Below, one piece after another: positions 1 through 6,872 of a stretch of 6,911 nt of DNA (within the stretch, counting starts at the first letter, position 1; each line of letters begins with the position of its first letter). This stretch comes from JBBQHX01 sp035306065 (lineage in GTDB: Bacteria > Gemmatimonadota > Gemmatimonadetes > Gemmatimonadales > Gemmatimonadaceae). The stretch lies in assembly GCA_035306065.1 (NCBI GenBank), contig DATGOL010000126.1:1-6911 (forward strand), written 5' to 3'. The notes under the pieces are model-generated. The model was not told where the DNA came from. It searched no databases and worked only from the letters and a program-made list of their open reading frames with translations. The translations under genes were made by a program, and so were the position numbers.

Positions 1-4
1 CCCC

Positions 5-496
5 CTACCGCGTACCACAACTCCCCGAAGCCATGCACGGAAGCACAGGCTGACCGAGCGCCATCCGCACTCCGACTATCGCAAGAACCAGCGTGAGCGC
101 AGGTTGCTCCCGCCACAATGCGACCGCGGCGATGATCGCCATGACTCCGACCCCACGTCGCATTCGTCCCGTAACCGCTCCAGGATCCCCTTCCATCGCA
201 CGCCCCGAGGCACGCCACGCCAGCACGCCACCGTCCAGAACCCGTACATCGCGCAGGCCCGCCTCACGAAGGATCCTCTCCGCGGTGCGCGCACGCATAC
301 CCGAACGACAGATGAGTACCACCGGCTCCCCGGCAGACGTAAACTCCTCCACTCTCCCTCGCAACTCTCCCAGGGGAACGTTGCGCGAACCTGCAAGATG
401 CCCGGAGGCGAACTCCGCAGGCTCGCGAACGTCCAGCAACGTCATCCTTTCAGAACTCTCGATGGTCTTCGCGAGCGTGTCCGACCCGACGATCAC
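5..496 (-). CDS. Rhodanese-domain sulfurtransferase with C-terminal membrane hairpin
   Basis: Single-domain rhodanese (about residues 1-98) followed by a short link and two hydrophobic segments (about 113-128 and 132-147); 163 aa in total. The domain shows LLDVREPAEFASGHLAGSRNVP and the active-site loop CRSGMRA with Cys63 as the persulfide-forming nucleophile. It ends with the usual VLDGGVLAWRASG. Rhodaneses of this class move sulfane sulfur between thiosulfate or persulfides and thiol acceptors. The tail gives a YgaP-like layout, but it lacks the TGFC motif of DUF2892 and instead ends in a short region with Cys154 and Cys160. The active site should face the cytoplasm because no signal peptide precedes it. 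The GTG start overlaps the DUF2892 stop (GTGA). The stop TAG (7-5) is inside the window, so the gene is complete. It is the last gene seen, and no terminator is visible in the 4 nt left. Confidence 0.9.
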   Translation of the reverse strand: MIVGSDTLAKTIESSERMTLLDVREPAEFASGHLAGSRNVPLGELRGRVEEFTSAGEPVVLICRSGMRARTAERILREAGLRDVRVLDGGVLAWRASGRAMEGDPGAVTGRMRRGVGVMAIIAAVALWREQPALTLVLAIVGVRMALGQPVLPCMASGSCGTR

Positions 497-726
497 AGGA
501 AAGGCTCCTGCGCATCCGGAGTCACGTTGCGTGGCGCACAGCCGAACGCACCCGTGCGTCCGAGCATGCGTTCGAGCGGGCAGAATCCGGTGAAGCTGGA
601 CTGAAACAGGTTCACGCCAACGAAGGCCGTGAACAGGAACCAGGCCGGGTTAACCCACCAGCCGAGTGCCAGGGAGATGAGGATGAAGGTGCCGGCGAAA
701 CGGCGAATGATGTTGTCGTTGCACAT
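493..726 (-). CDS. DUF2892 / YgaP-like two-helix membrane protein
   Basis: Inner-membrane protein of 77 aa formed almost entirely by two membrane helices (about 9-24 and 27-47), followed by the family's hallmark FTGFCPLERML with Cys49-Pro50. Cys2 and Cys63 are additional thiols. Length and motif match stand-alone DUF2892 (YgaP transmembrane domain) proteins. In E. coli YgaP the same module is fused to a rhodanese domain and is thought to help handle sulfur species at the membrane. Here a rhodanese gene follows at once, its GTG overlapping this stop as GTGA. This start lies 24 nt after the previous stop and has no strong Shine-Dalgarno (AGCGAGAACAG at best), so re-initiation may matter. Molecular function of the family is unsettled. 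Confidence 0.88.
   Translation of the reverse strand: MCNDNIIRRFAGTFILISLALGWWVNPAWFLFTAFVGVNLFQSSFTGFCPLERMLGRTGAFGCAPRNVTPDAQEPFL
505..509 (-). promoter_or_regulatory. Ribosome binding site fixing the GTG start of the rhodanese gene
   Basis: AGGAG lies 8 nt upstream of the GTG at 496-494, within the end of the DUF2892 gene. It is a near-ideal Shine-Dalgarno and supports the GTG start over the internal Met18, which would remove the first strand of the rhodanese fold. Confidence 0.65.
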
Positions 727-750
727 GGTCTGTTCTCGCTTGGTGATTGG

Positions 751-1041
751 TCAGAAAAAGGATTCGGTTGGCAATACCGCCACATGCAGGCGTTCGCCCG
801 CGGGGAGTCGAGTGCTTTCATCTCTGAAGGATTCGAAGAGACGGCCTGCATCAGCTGCCGGAACCACACTAACGAAGAGGGTGGATCTGCCCGGCCATGC
901 GCGACTGCCCTCACGCCGGCCCGTACTTCCAACACCGTGTACGCCCTGGAACTCTGTGTAGCCGCCGGCACCGCAGTCGTCCAGCATGGACGATATCCGT
1001 GCCGAATCGGCCCCACTGTATACAAGCATCAGCATCTTCAT
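751..1041 (-). CDS. PII-like, PG0541-type transporter-associated protein
   Basis: Small soluble protein of 96 aa with no signal peptide or membrane segment, so probably cytoplasmic. Secondary-structure reading suggests a ferredoxin-like beta-alpha-beta-beta-alpha-beta fold as in PII proteins: strand 2-8, helix 10-23, strand 27-35, glycine-rich loop 36-51, strand 53-60, helix 62-77, strand 84-91. The GYTEFQGVHGVGS segment and the SRAWPG motif after the loop resemble what I recall of the PG0541 transporter-associated family, encoded directly behind RND pumps in Bacteroidota. By eye the match is weaker to DUF3240, another small RND-linked family. The ATG overlaps the permease stop as ATGA, with GGAG (1052-1049) 7 nt upstream, so synthesis is tied to the pump. 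A regulatory or ligand-sensing role towards the permease is inference; no reaction is known. Confidence 0.7.
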   Translation of the reverse strand: MKMLMLVYSGADSARISSMLDDCGAGGYTEFQGVHGVGSTGRREGSRAWPGRSTLFVSVVPAADAGRLFESFRDESTRLPAGERLHVAVLPTESFF

Positions 1042-4000
1042 GTGAGTGCTCCGGTGGTCAGTTCACCGTCCTGGTGCGCCGGCACGTAGCCAATGTCCGG
1101 CCCACGCATTTCTGCGCCGTCAGGCGCGCCTTCTGCATCGAGCTGCCGGCGTCGAAGCTCCCAGTACAGCAGAGGTACCAGGACCATCGTCAGCAGCGTT
1201 GCAGCCACTGCACCGCTCATGAGTGCAACGGCCAATCCCTGGAAGATCGGGTCGAGCACCATCACCATTCCGCCAACTACCACTGCGGCGGCCGTAAGTG
1301 CAATCGGACGGAAGCGCACCGTGCCCGCCTCTATCACCGCCTCACGAAGTGACTTGCCGCGCTCCTCGGACAGCTGGATGAAGTCCACCAGGAGTATGGA
1401 GTTGCGCACGATGATACCCGCGAGGGCGATCATCCCTATCATGCTCGTTGCGGTAAAGAAGGCACCGCTGATCGCATGTCCCGGCAGAATACCGATGAGC
1501 GTTAGCGGAATCGGCGCCATGATCACGAGCGGGATGCTGAAGCTCTGGAACCAGCCTACCACGAGCACATAGATGAGCAGAAGTACTATGGCGAAGGCGA
1601 TACCCAGATCGCGGAACACCTCTATAGTCACCTGCCACTCACCGTCCCACTTGATGGCCGTTTCCGAAAGCGACTCGGGCTGTACTGCGTTGTAGCGCGC
1701 GATGCCTGTACCGTGCACCTCGATTTCATCGAGCTTCTTGTTCATCTCCATGATGGCGTACACGGGACTCTCGATCGTGCCCGCCACATCAGCAGTCACG
1801 TAGATGGTGGGGCGCAGGTCCTTGCGGATTCGCGATGATTCGCGCGCCGAGGCCTCCACGTTCACGAAACGAGCGAGCGGCTGCGGTCCCGTGGCGGTGG
1901 CGATTGGCACCGAGAGCAGTGCGTCAACCGAGGACCGCCTGTCGAGCGGGAGCCTTGGCATCACCTGTATGCCCTCGAGCGCAGTGGCTGACGACGCGAG
2001 CCCGGCAGGCGCACCGGAAAGCGCCATGTACAGCGTCTGCGTGATCTGCTCCACGCTCGCGCCGGCTTCCGCCGCCCTAACGCGATCCACGCGGAACGCG
2101 CGCGACTCCTGCGGCGCCTCCACGGTCCAGTCCACGTCAACCACTCCCGCCGTGGACTCGAATACTTCCTTTACCCTGCGTGCCGCTTCCAGGCGCGTGG
2201 AATCGCTGCCTGCATAAACCTCGGCGACCAGCGTCGAGAGTACGGGCGGTCCTGGCGGAATCTCCGCCACCTTGGCCGAGGCGCCATGCGCGCTGGCAAT
2301 GGAATCGACGGCCGGACGAACGGCAACTGCGATGTCGTGACTCTGGCGCGAACGTTCGCCCTTGGGCAGCAGGTTCACCTGCACGTCGGCTACGTTGGCA
2401 CCCGAGCGCATGAAGTAGTGCCTCACGAGCCCGTTGAAGTTGAACGGTGAAGCGGTACCTGCGTACACCTCGGTGCTGATCACCTCGGGAACGGTGAGCA
2501 GGTACGACGCTACCTCATGGGCAGCGGCGTTGGACGCCTCGAGCGTGGTGCCCTCGGGAAGGTCCAGGATCACCTGGAACTCGCTCTTGTTGTCGAAGGG
2601 CAGCATCTTCACCTGAACTGCCCGTACCACCACGAGTGCAATGCTGCCCAGGAGCAGCGCGCCCACGATGCCGTAGAACGCATGCCGGCGTGAGGCGCTG
2701 TCCATGAGCGGAGTCATGATTCGGTTGTACAGGCGGCCGATTCTCCCGCCGTCGTCCGAGTCGTCAGGCCGTGGCGCGCCGGAGCCGCCAGCCGCACTGC
2801 CCGCACCTTTCGCGCCAGCCCGCGCATCGCCATGCGCGGCGCCACCACCCCGCGACACGTGCTTCGCCAGCAGACGGTAGCCGAAATACGGTGTGACGAT
2901 GAACGCAACCGCAAGCGACGCGAGCATCGCCACCGACGCACCCACCGGGATGGGGCGCATGTACGGGCCCATCATGCCGGAAACGAACGCCATGGGCAGG
3001 ATGGCCGCGATAACGGTGAAAGTTGCGAGGATCGTGGGATTACCCACCTCGTCCACCGCCTGCACTGCGGCCACTTCTGCAGGCCGGTCACGCATTCTCA
3101 GATGGCGATAGATGTTCTCGATCACCACGATCGCATCATCCACCAGGATGCCGATCGAGAAAATCAGCGCGAACAGCGTGATGCGGTTGAGCGTGTAGCC
3201 CAGCGCGTAGTACACGAAGAGCGTGAGTCCCAGCGTAACCGGCACCGCCACGAGCACCACCAGCGCCTCACGCCAGCCGAGAAAGAGCCAGATGAGCGCG
3301 GTTACCGACAGCGTGGCAATGAGCAGGTGAAGTATGAGCTCACTCGCCTTCTCGCCAGCGGTTTCGCCGTAGTCGCGAGTTACCGTGAGCTTCACGTCGG
3401 CGGGCAGCAGCCTGCCCTCGGCATCATGAACGCGCTCGAGCACCGCTTCCGTCACGTGCGTGGCATTTGCCCCCTTCCGCTTGGCGAGCGCGATGGTCAC
3501 GGCATTCTCGGAGCCAACGCCGGCTCCCGAGGCAAGGTGCGACACGTAACTGGTGACTTCACCGTAGTCCTCGCGCACCTCTGCAACGCTGCGAAGGTAC
3601 ACCGGTGCTCCGCCGCGAGCGGACACCACCACGCTGCCAACTTCGGCGGCCGTTGTCAGCGGCGCTCCAACGTCTATGTGGTAAACCTGGCCACCCGATG
3701 CGAGTTCGCCGGCCTGCAATCGCGCGTTGGCGGCGCGAAGGGCCATGGCTACCTCTCCTGCCGTTACGCCACTGGCAGTCATGCGCTCGGGGTCCAGCAT
3801 TACGCTTACCTGCCGTGCGTTCCCGCCGATCACGAACGTGCGGGCCACGTCAGGCACGGTGCGCATTTCGTCTTCCAGGTGAACCGCGATTTCGCGAAGC
3901 GAGTTCGCGTCGTACGTGGAGCTGTGCAGCGTGATGGCCAGTACGGGCACGTCGTCAATGGAATGTGCCTTCACCAGCGGTGGCATTGCGCCATCGGGCA

Positions 4001-4364
4001 TCTCGTCCATCGCGCCGGCCAGCTTCGCGTTCACTCGCGTGACGCTCCGCTCCTGGTCTTCGCCCACCTTGAAGCGCACGGTTACCATGGCATAGCCGTG
4101 TCCGGCGCTGGTGTATACGTGATCCACGCCCGGAAGCTCGAGCATGCGCTGCTCCACGGGGCGCGCCAGCAGGTTCTCTGCCTCACGCGGACCCACGCCG
4201 GGCATGGCGACCATCACGTCTATCATGGGAACCGAGATCTGTGGCTCTTCCTCGCGCGGGGTGCCCATCAGCCCGATTGCTCCTACCGCAAGCGACGCGA
4301 GCGTCACCAGCGGCGTGAGCCTCGAGCGGATGAAAGCCTGTGCTACTCGTCCTGCGATGCCCAT
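1038..4364 (-). CDS. RND-superfamily efflux permease, HAE-like
   Basis: Proton-driven inner-membrane pump of the AcrB/MexB superfamily, expected to act as a trimer. The 1108 aa show the duplicated RND plan: TM1 (about 13-33), first porter/docking region (34-343), TM2-6 (344-500), cytoplasmic linker (504-541), TM7 (561-583), second porter/docking region (584-914), TM8-12 (915-1068) and a polar C-terminal tail. The TM4 signature VDDAIVVIEN carries Asp409-Asp410, matching the proton-relay pair of drug-type RND proteins and not the single-Asp pattern of heavy-metal types. In TM10, GIIVRNSILLVDF has Arg987 where AcrB has the essential Lys940. LRPIALT-like sequence (RFRPIALT, 1017-1024) supplies the conserved TM11 Thr. 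The linker is unusually Gly/Ala-rich. The gene is translationally coupled on both sides (2-nt gap upstream, ATGA overlap downstream). Substrate unknown. Confidence 0.95.
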   Translation of the reverse strand: MGIAGRVAQAFIRSRLTPLVTLASLAVGAIGLMGTPREEEPQISVPMIDVMVAMPGVGPREAENLLARPVEQRMLELPGVDHVYTSAGHGYAMVTVRFKVGEDQERSVTRVNAKLAGAMDEMPDGAMPPLVKAHSIDDVPVLAITLHSSTYDANSLREIAVHLEDEMRTVPDVARTFVIGGNARQVSVMLDPERMTASGVTAGEVAMALRAANARLQAGELASGGQVYHIDVGAPLTTAAEVGSVVVSARGGAPVYLRSVAEVREDYGEVTSYVSHLASGAGVGSENAVTIALAKRKGANATHVTEAVLERVHDAEGRLLPADVKLTVTRDYGETAGEKASELILHLLIATLSVTALIWLFLGWREALVVLVAVPVTLGLTLFVYYALGYTLNRITLFALIFSIGILVDDAIVVIENIYRHLRMRDRPAEVAAVQAVDEVGNPTILATFTVIAAILPMAFVSGMMGPYMRPIPVGASVAMLASLAVAFIVTPYFGYRLLAKHVSRGGGAAHGDARAGAKGAGSAAGGSGAPRPDDSDDGGRIGRLYNRIMTPLMDSASRRHAFYGIVGALLLGSIALVVVRAVQVKMLPFDNKSEFQVILDLPEGTTLEASNAAAHEVASYLLTVPEVISTEVYAGTASPFNFNGLVRHYFMRSGANVADVQVNLLPKGERSRQSHDIAVAVRPAVDSIASAHGASAKVAEIPPGPPVLSTLVAEVYAGSDSTRLEAARRVKEVFESTAGVVDVDWTVEAPQESRAFRVDRVRAAEAGASVEQITQTLYMALSGAPAGLASSATALEGIQVMPRLPLDRRSSVDALLSVPIATATGPQPLARFVNVEASARESSRIRKDLRPTIYVTADVAGTIESPVYAIMEMNKKLDEIEVHGTGIARYNAVQPESLSETAIKWDGEWQVTIEVFRDLGIAFAIVLLLIYVLVVGWFQSFSIPLVIMAPIPLTLIGILPGHAISGAFFTATSMIGMIALAGIIVRNSILLVDFIQLSEERGKSLREAVIEAGTVRFRPIALTAAAVVVGGMVMVLDPIFQGLAVALMSGAVAATLLTMVLVPLLYWELRRRQLDAEGAPDGAEMRGPDIGYVPAHQDGELTTGALT

Positions 4365-4366
4365 CT

Positions 4367-5479
4367 TCAGTTCCTCTCGTTGCTTGAAGTCGCGGACGCC
4401 GCTGCACCAGTCGGCACGATCACTTCATCGCCGGCTCGGAGCCCTGCAGTCACCTCCACCAGGTCGCCTGACGACGCACCCAGGCGAACCCAGCGAAGCT
4501 CATCGCCATTCGGAGTACGGAGCGTCACTCCCGTGAGGTCTCCCTGGCGGATGACCGCATTCACCGGCACTACCAGCGCGTTGCGTGAGCCCGCGGGCAA
4601 TTCCAGCGTTGCAGCGCTGCCCGCGAGAAAATCCCGCGTTGAAGCTCCGGTAACCGGGTTTGGCACCAGTGCATTCACCCGGTACAGGTTCCCGCCTTCC
4701 GCCGGAACCACTCCCTCCACCGTTGCCTGCACGCTGCGACCTTCGATCCGCGTGGTAATTGACTGCCCGCGCCTCACGCCGCGCACTGCGCCCGGCGCAG
4801 CTGTGGCCGATATGCGGAGCTGTGACGCATCCTGCAGGCTCACCAGCGGTGCTCCGGGTGCCGCGAATGCCCCCGCATCCACGAAGCGGCGCGTGACAGT
4901 ACCTGCGAACGGCGCCCGGATGGTGGCGTAGGAAGCGGCAGCTCCCAGTTCGCCCGCTGACGCACGCGCGGCATCCAGTCCCGCTTCGGCTCGTACCAGG
5001 CCGGTTTCCACCGCGTCCAGTTGAGATTTCGTGGCCGCGCTGTCTTCATAAAGAGCCCTGATTCGCGAAGCCTGGAGGACGGCGTCGGCATGCATGGCTT
5101 CCGCGTTCGCGATGCCTGCGGCCACCTGCGCCTCACGGGCGTCCAGGTCGCGCGAGTCCAGGCGTACGAGAACCTGGCCGGCGCTCACGGCATCGCCTTC
5201 CTTCACGAGAACGGACGTGACCGAGGCCATGAGCCGTGTGCTCAACGTGGCCTGCTGGAAGGGTTGCGCCGTGCCCGATGCAACGAATACGTCAGGCAGC
5301 GTGGTGTCCTTCACCACAAAGGTCGTGCCTGACAGCTGCGCGGGTGCACCGGCTGCTTCCGGCGTGTCCTGATCTTCATTGCCGCCGAAGCAGGCTGTTG
5401 TGCCGACTGCGGCAAGGGCGAGCAGCATGGCCGCGATTGCACTGCGTGGCTGCACAAAAATTCGCATGGGACTATTCAC
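4367..5479 (-). CDS. RND periplasmic adaptor (membrane-fusion protein)
   Basis: Joins the RND permease to the TolC-type channel in the periplasm. The 370 aa follow the standard hairpin layout: N-terminal membrane anchor or signal (about 5-30); first lipoyl half-motif (about 76-110, with VLVKEGDAVSAGQVLVRLD); alpha-helical coiled-coil hairpin (about 112-178); second lipoyl half (about 182-215, with ATIRAPFAGTVTRR); beta-barrel (about 216-290); and membrane-proximal domain (about 298-355). Cys30 follows a hydrophobic stretch (VGTTAC) and could be lipidated, but Thr at -3 makes this a poor lipobox. No His- or Met-rich metal-binding tail of the CusB/CzcB kind is visible. The start is GTG inside the GTGA overlap with the preceding stop; ATG at residue 5 is an alternative that keeps the signal intact. 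The stop lies 2 nt before the permease start. Confidence 0.93.
   Translation of the reverse strand: MNSPMRIFVQPRSAIAAMLLALAAVGTTACFGGNEDQDTPEAAGAPAQLSGTTFVVKDTTLPDVFVASGTAQPFQQATLSTRLMASVTSVLVKEGDAVSAGQVLVRLDSRDLDAREAQVAAGIANAEAMHADAVLQASRIRALYEDSAATKSQLDAVETGLVRAEAGLDAARASAGELGAAASYATIRAPFAGTVTRRFVDAGAFAAPGAPLVSLQDASQLRISATAAPGAVRGVRRGQSITTRIEGRSVQATVEGVVPAEGGNLYRVNALVPNPVTGASTRDFLAGSAATLELPAGSRNALVVPVNAVIRQGDLTGVTLRTPNGDELRWVRLGASSGDLVEVTAGLRAGDEVIVPTGAAASATSSNERN
4372..4377 (-). promoter_or_regulatory. Ribosome binding site of the RND permease gene
   Basis: AGAGGA sits inside the last adaptor codons, 7 nt before the permease ATG (4364-4362). It is a strong Shine-Dalgarno. With only 2 nt between the adaptor stop and this start, ribosomes ending on the adaptor can re-initiate here. 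Confidence 0.7.
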
Positions 5480-6843
5480 CTTTCGGCTCCGTCGAGCATT
5501 GTCATGGTTCCCGGGTCGGCGCCCGCGGCCTGCAGCAGTGCCGCGGCAGACGTTATGACCAGGTAGCGGGCGTGTGAGAGCGTGAGTGTGCTGGCGGTTT
5601 CGGTAGCCTGCGCTTCCAGCAGCTCGGCAACGGTTGCGAGCTCTCCCTGGTAGCGTCTGGCCACGAGACGGTGTGCTTCCGCAGCCTGCACCGCTCCCCG
5701 CTCGGCGATCGTGAGGCGCTGCAGCGCGACCTCCAGCTCCGAGCGTGCGCTCTCGAGCTGCAGGCGGGCCTGTGCCCTCGTGGCTTCAGCGTGAACCCGC
5801 GCGGCCTCGGACCGGCTGGCGGCACCCTTCATGTCCGCGATTTCACTCGCCGAGCTGAACAGGTTCCAGGTGGCCATGATGCCCAGGGTCCAATTCCGGT
5901 CACCGCCGAACGGCGTGGATTCGTGGTGCCAGTCGTAGCGCGCGAATCCATTCAGGCGCGGCAGGGCGGAGGTACGTGCGCGAAGGCGATCGGCGTCCGC
6001 GGCGGCCTGTCGTGAGGCGGCTGCCTTCACGTCTGCGCGAGCGTCCGGTGCGTCTGCTTCGGATGTCACAAGTCTGGAAGCAATTGAACGAATTGCTTCG
6101 GACGCCGGCATCTCGTGAGGCAGCACGGGCAGGTTCTGGATGTCGCGGCCGAGTATGAGGGCAAGCTGTCGGGTGGCGTTGAGGGCTTCGGTGCGGGCGG
6201 CGGCGAGGTCGGCCTCCACCTCACCGGCGCGGACGCTGGCCAGGAGCGCGTCGGCCCGGGTAACCATGCCCTGTTCCACCATTGAGGTTGCCTGGGCGAG
6301 GTGAGCGTTGGCAGCCCGCGACCCGGCTTCGAGCGCGGCGACCTTCTCGCTGGCGAGTACGGCGCCGTAGTAGGCGCGAATGACGTTCGTGCGGGTGTCG
6401 AGCCTGGTCCAGCTGGCGCTGGCGCTGCTGGCGTCGGCAGCGCGATTGGCGGCGCGCTTTCCGATCCATGCGTCGAGGTTGACGAGCGGCACTTCCGCCA
6501 CGAACGCCGACTGCAGGTTGTTGACGGGAGCGGGGAAGTTGAGGAGTGCGGGGTCGAAAGCGGCGGGTGTTACGGCGCGCTGGCGGAGTGTGGTTCCGAA
6601 GGCGCCGATGGGATCGGTGGTGCGTACGAAGCCGGTCTCGACCCGTGCGCTGGGCAGGATGCCCTGCAGGGGAGCGATTGCGTTGGCGCGATCGGCCTCG
6701 GCGAGGCTGATGGCGGCGCGATTGGAGTAGGCGCCCCTGTCGGCCTCGGCGATGGCTTGGGTGAGGGATAGTTGAGCGTCTGCGTTCGCGGTGAAGGCGA
6801 GTAGCAGGGCGGTAGTGGCGACGGCGAGTTTGGTGGGTTTCAT
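5476..6843 (-). CDS. TolC-family outer-membrane efflux channel
   Basis: Outer-membrane component of a tripartite RND efflux system, expected to trimerise into a beta-barrel with a long periplasmic alpha-helical tunnel. At 455 aa it has normal length. Residues 1-23 form a Sec signal peptide (basic MKPTK, hydrophobic core, ADA before Gln24). Two outer-membrane-efflux-protein repeats follow. The first beta hairpin lies around residues 64-120 and includes TTDPIGAFGT, a pattern I recall from this TolC subgroup. The second lies around 293-330 and ends in WTLGIMATWNLF. The remainder is Ala-rich helix with heptad-like spacing (about 26-62, 121-230, 265-292, 331-440). It is the first gene of the operon. 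The ATG has only a weak Shine-Dalgarno (GGGA, 6856-6853, 9 nt away), but the signal peptide supports this start. Its stop overlaps the adaptor start in GTGA. Substrate cannot be read from this subunit. Confidence 0.93.
   Translation of the reverse strand: MKPTKLAVATTALLLAFTANADAQLSLTQAIAEADRGAYSNRAAISLAEADRANAIAPLQGILPSARVETGFVRTTDPIGAFGTTLRQRAVTPAAFDPALLNFPAPVNNLQSAFVAEVPLVNLDAWIGKRAANRAADASSASASWTRLDTRTNVIRAYYGAVLASEKVAALEAGSRAANAHLAQATSMVEQGMVTRADALLASVRAGEVEADLAAARTEALNATRQLALILGRDIQNLPVLPHEMPASEAIRSIASRLVTSEADAPDARADVKAAASRQAAADADRLRARTSALPRLNGFARYDWHHESTPFGGDRNWTLGIMATWNLFSSASEIADMKGAASRSEAARVHAEATRAQARLQLESARSELEVALQRLTIAERGAVQAAEAHRLVARRYQGELATVAELLEAQATETASTLTLSHARYLVITSAAALLQAAGADPGTMTMLDGAER
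5487..5490 (-). promoter_or_regulatory. Ribosome binding site of the adaptor gene (decides start)
   Basis: GGAG lies 7 nt upstream of the GTG at 5479-5477 and supports that codon as the start, overlapping the channel-gene stop. A second Shine-Dalgarno-like stretch, AAAGGTG (5483-5477), lies 9 nt upstream of an in-frame ATG at 5467-5465 (residue 5). That ATG is therefore a credible alternative start. Confidence 0.55.
6077..6099. repeat. Perfect 9-bp inverted repeat inside the TolC-family gene
   Basis: GAAGCAATT (6077-6085) and AATTGCTTC (6091-6099) are exact inverted copies separated by 5 nt. In the transcript this could fold into a hairpin over codons 249-256 of the channel gene. The arms are followed by no U tract in either direction, so it is not an intrinsic terminator. 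A repeat of this size could arise by chance in about 7 kb. Confidence 0.6.
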
Positions 6844-6872
6844 GCGGATGTGTCCCGGCAGAAAGTGACTAC

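Noticed and set aside
93..604. Two overlapping plus-strand open frames of 166 codons opposite the rhodanese gene
   Set aside because: Both are Arg/Ser/Pro- or His-rich with no motif. The minus-strand frame has a clear rhodanese fold, an ideal ribosome site and operon coupling.
727..750. Possible regulatory element in the 24-nt gap between the PII-like and DUF2892 genes
   Set aside because: Too short for a terminator or promoter, and no inverted repeat or T tract is seen.
1038..4364. Heavy-metal (CusA/CzcA-type) RND assignment
   Set aside because: The TM4 signature is VDDAIVVIEN with two aspartates, not the HME pattern with a single Asp. The adaptor also lacks an obvious metal-binding terminus. 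Metal or metalloid export is not excluded by this, only not supported.
2832..4931. A long plus-strand open frame of 699 codons antisense to the permease and adaptor genes
   Set aside because: It lies fully opposite two well-recognised genes. Its product is rich in His and Arg with no recognisable domain or membrane plan. Such open frames arise from GC-rich codon bias on the coding strand.
6301..6771. Plus-strand open frame of 156 codons, rich in Gly, Ala and Glu, opposite the start of the channel gene
   Set aside because: It is a low-complexity shadow of the Ala-rich channel coding sequence, with no upstream ribosome site or family resemblance noticed.
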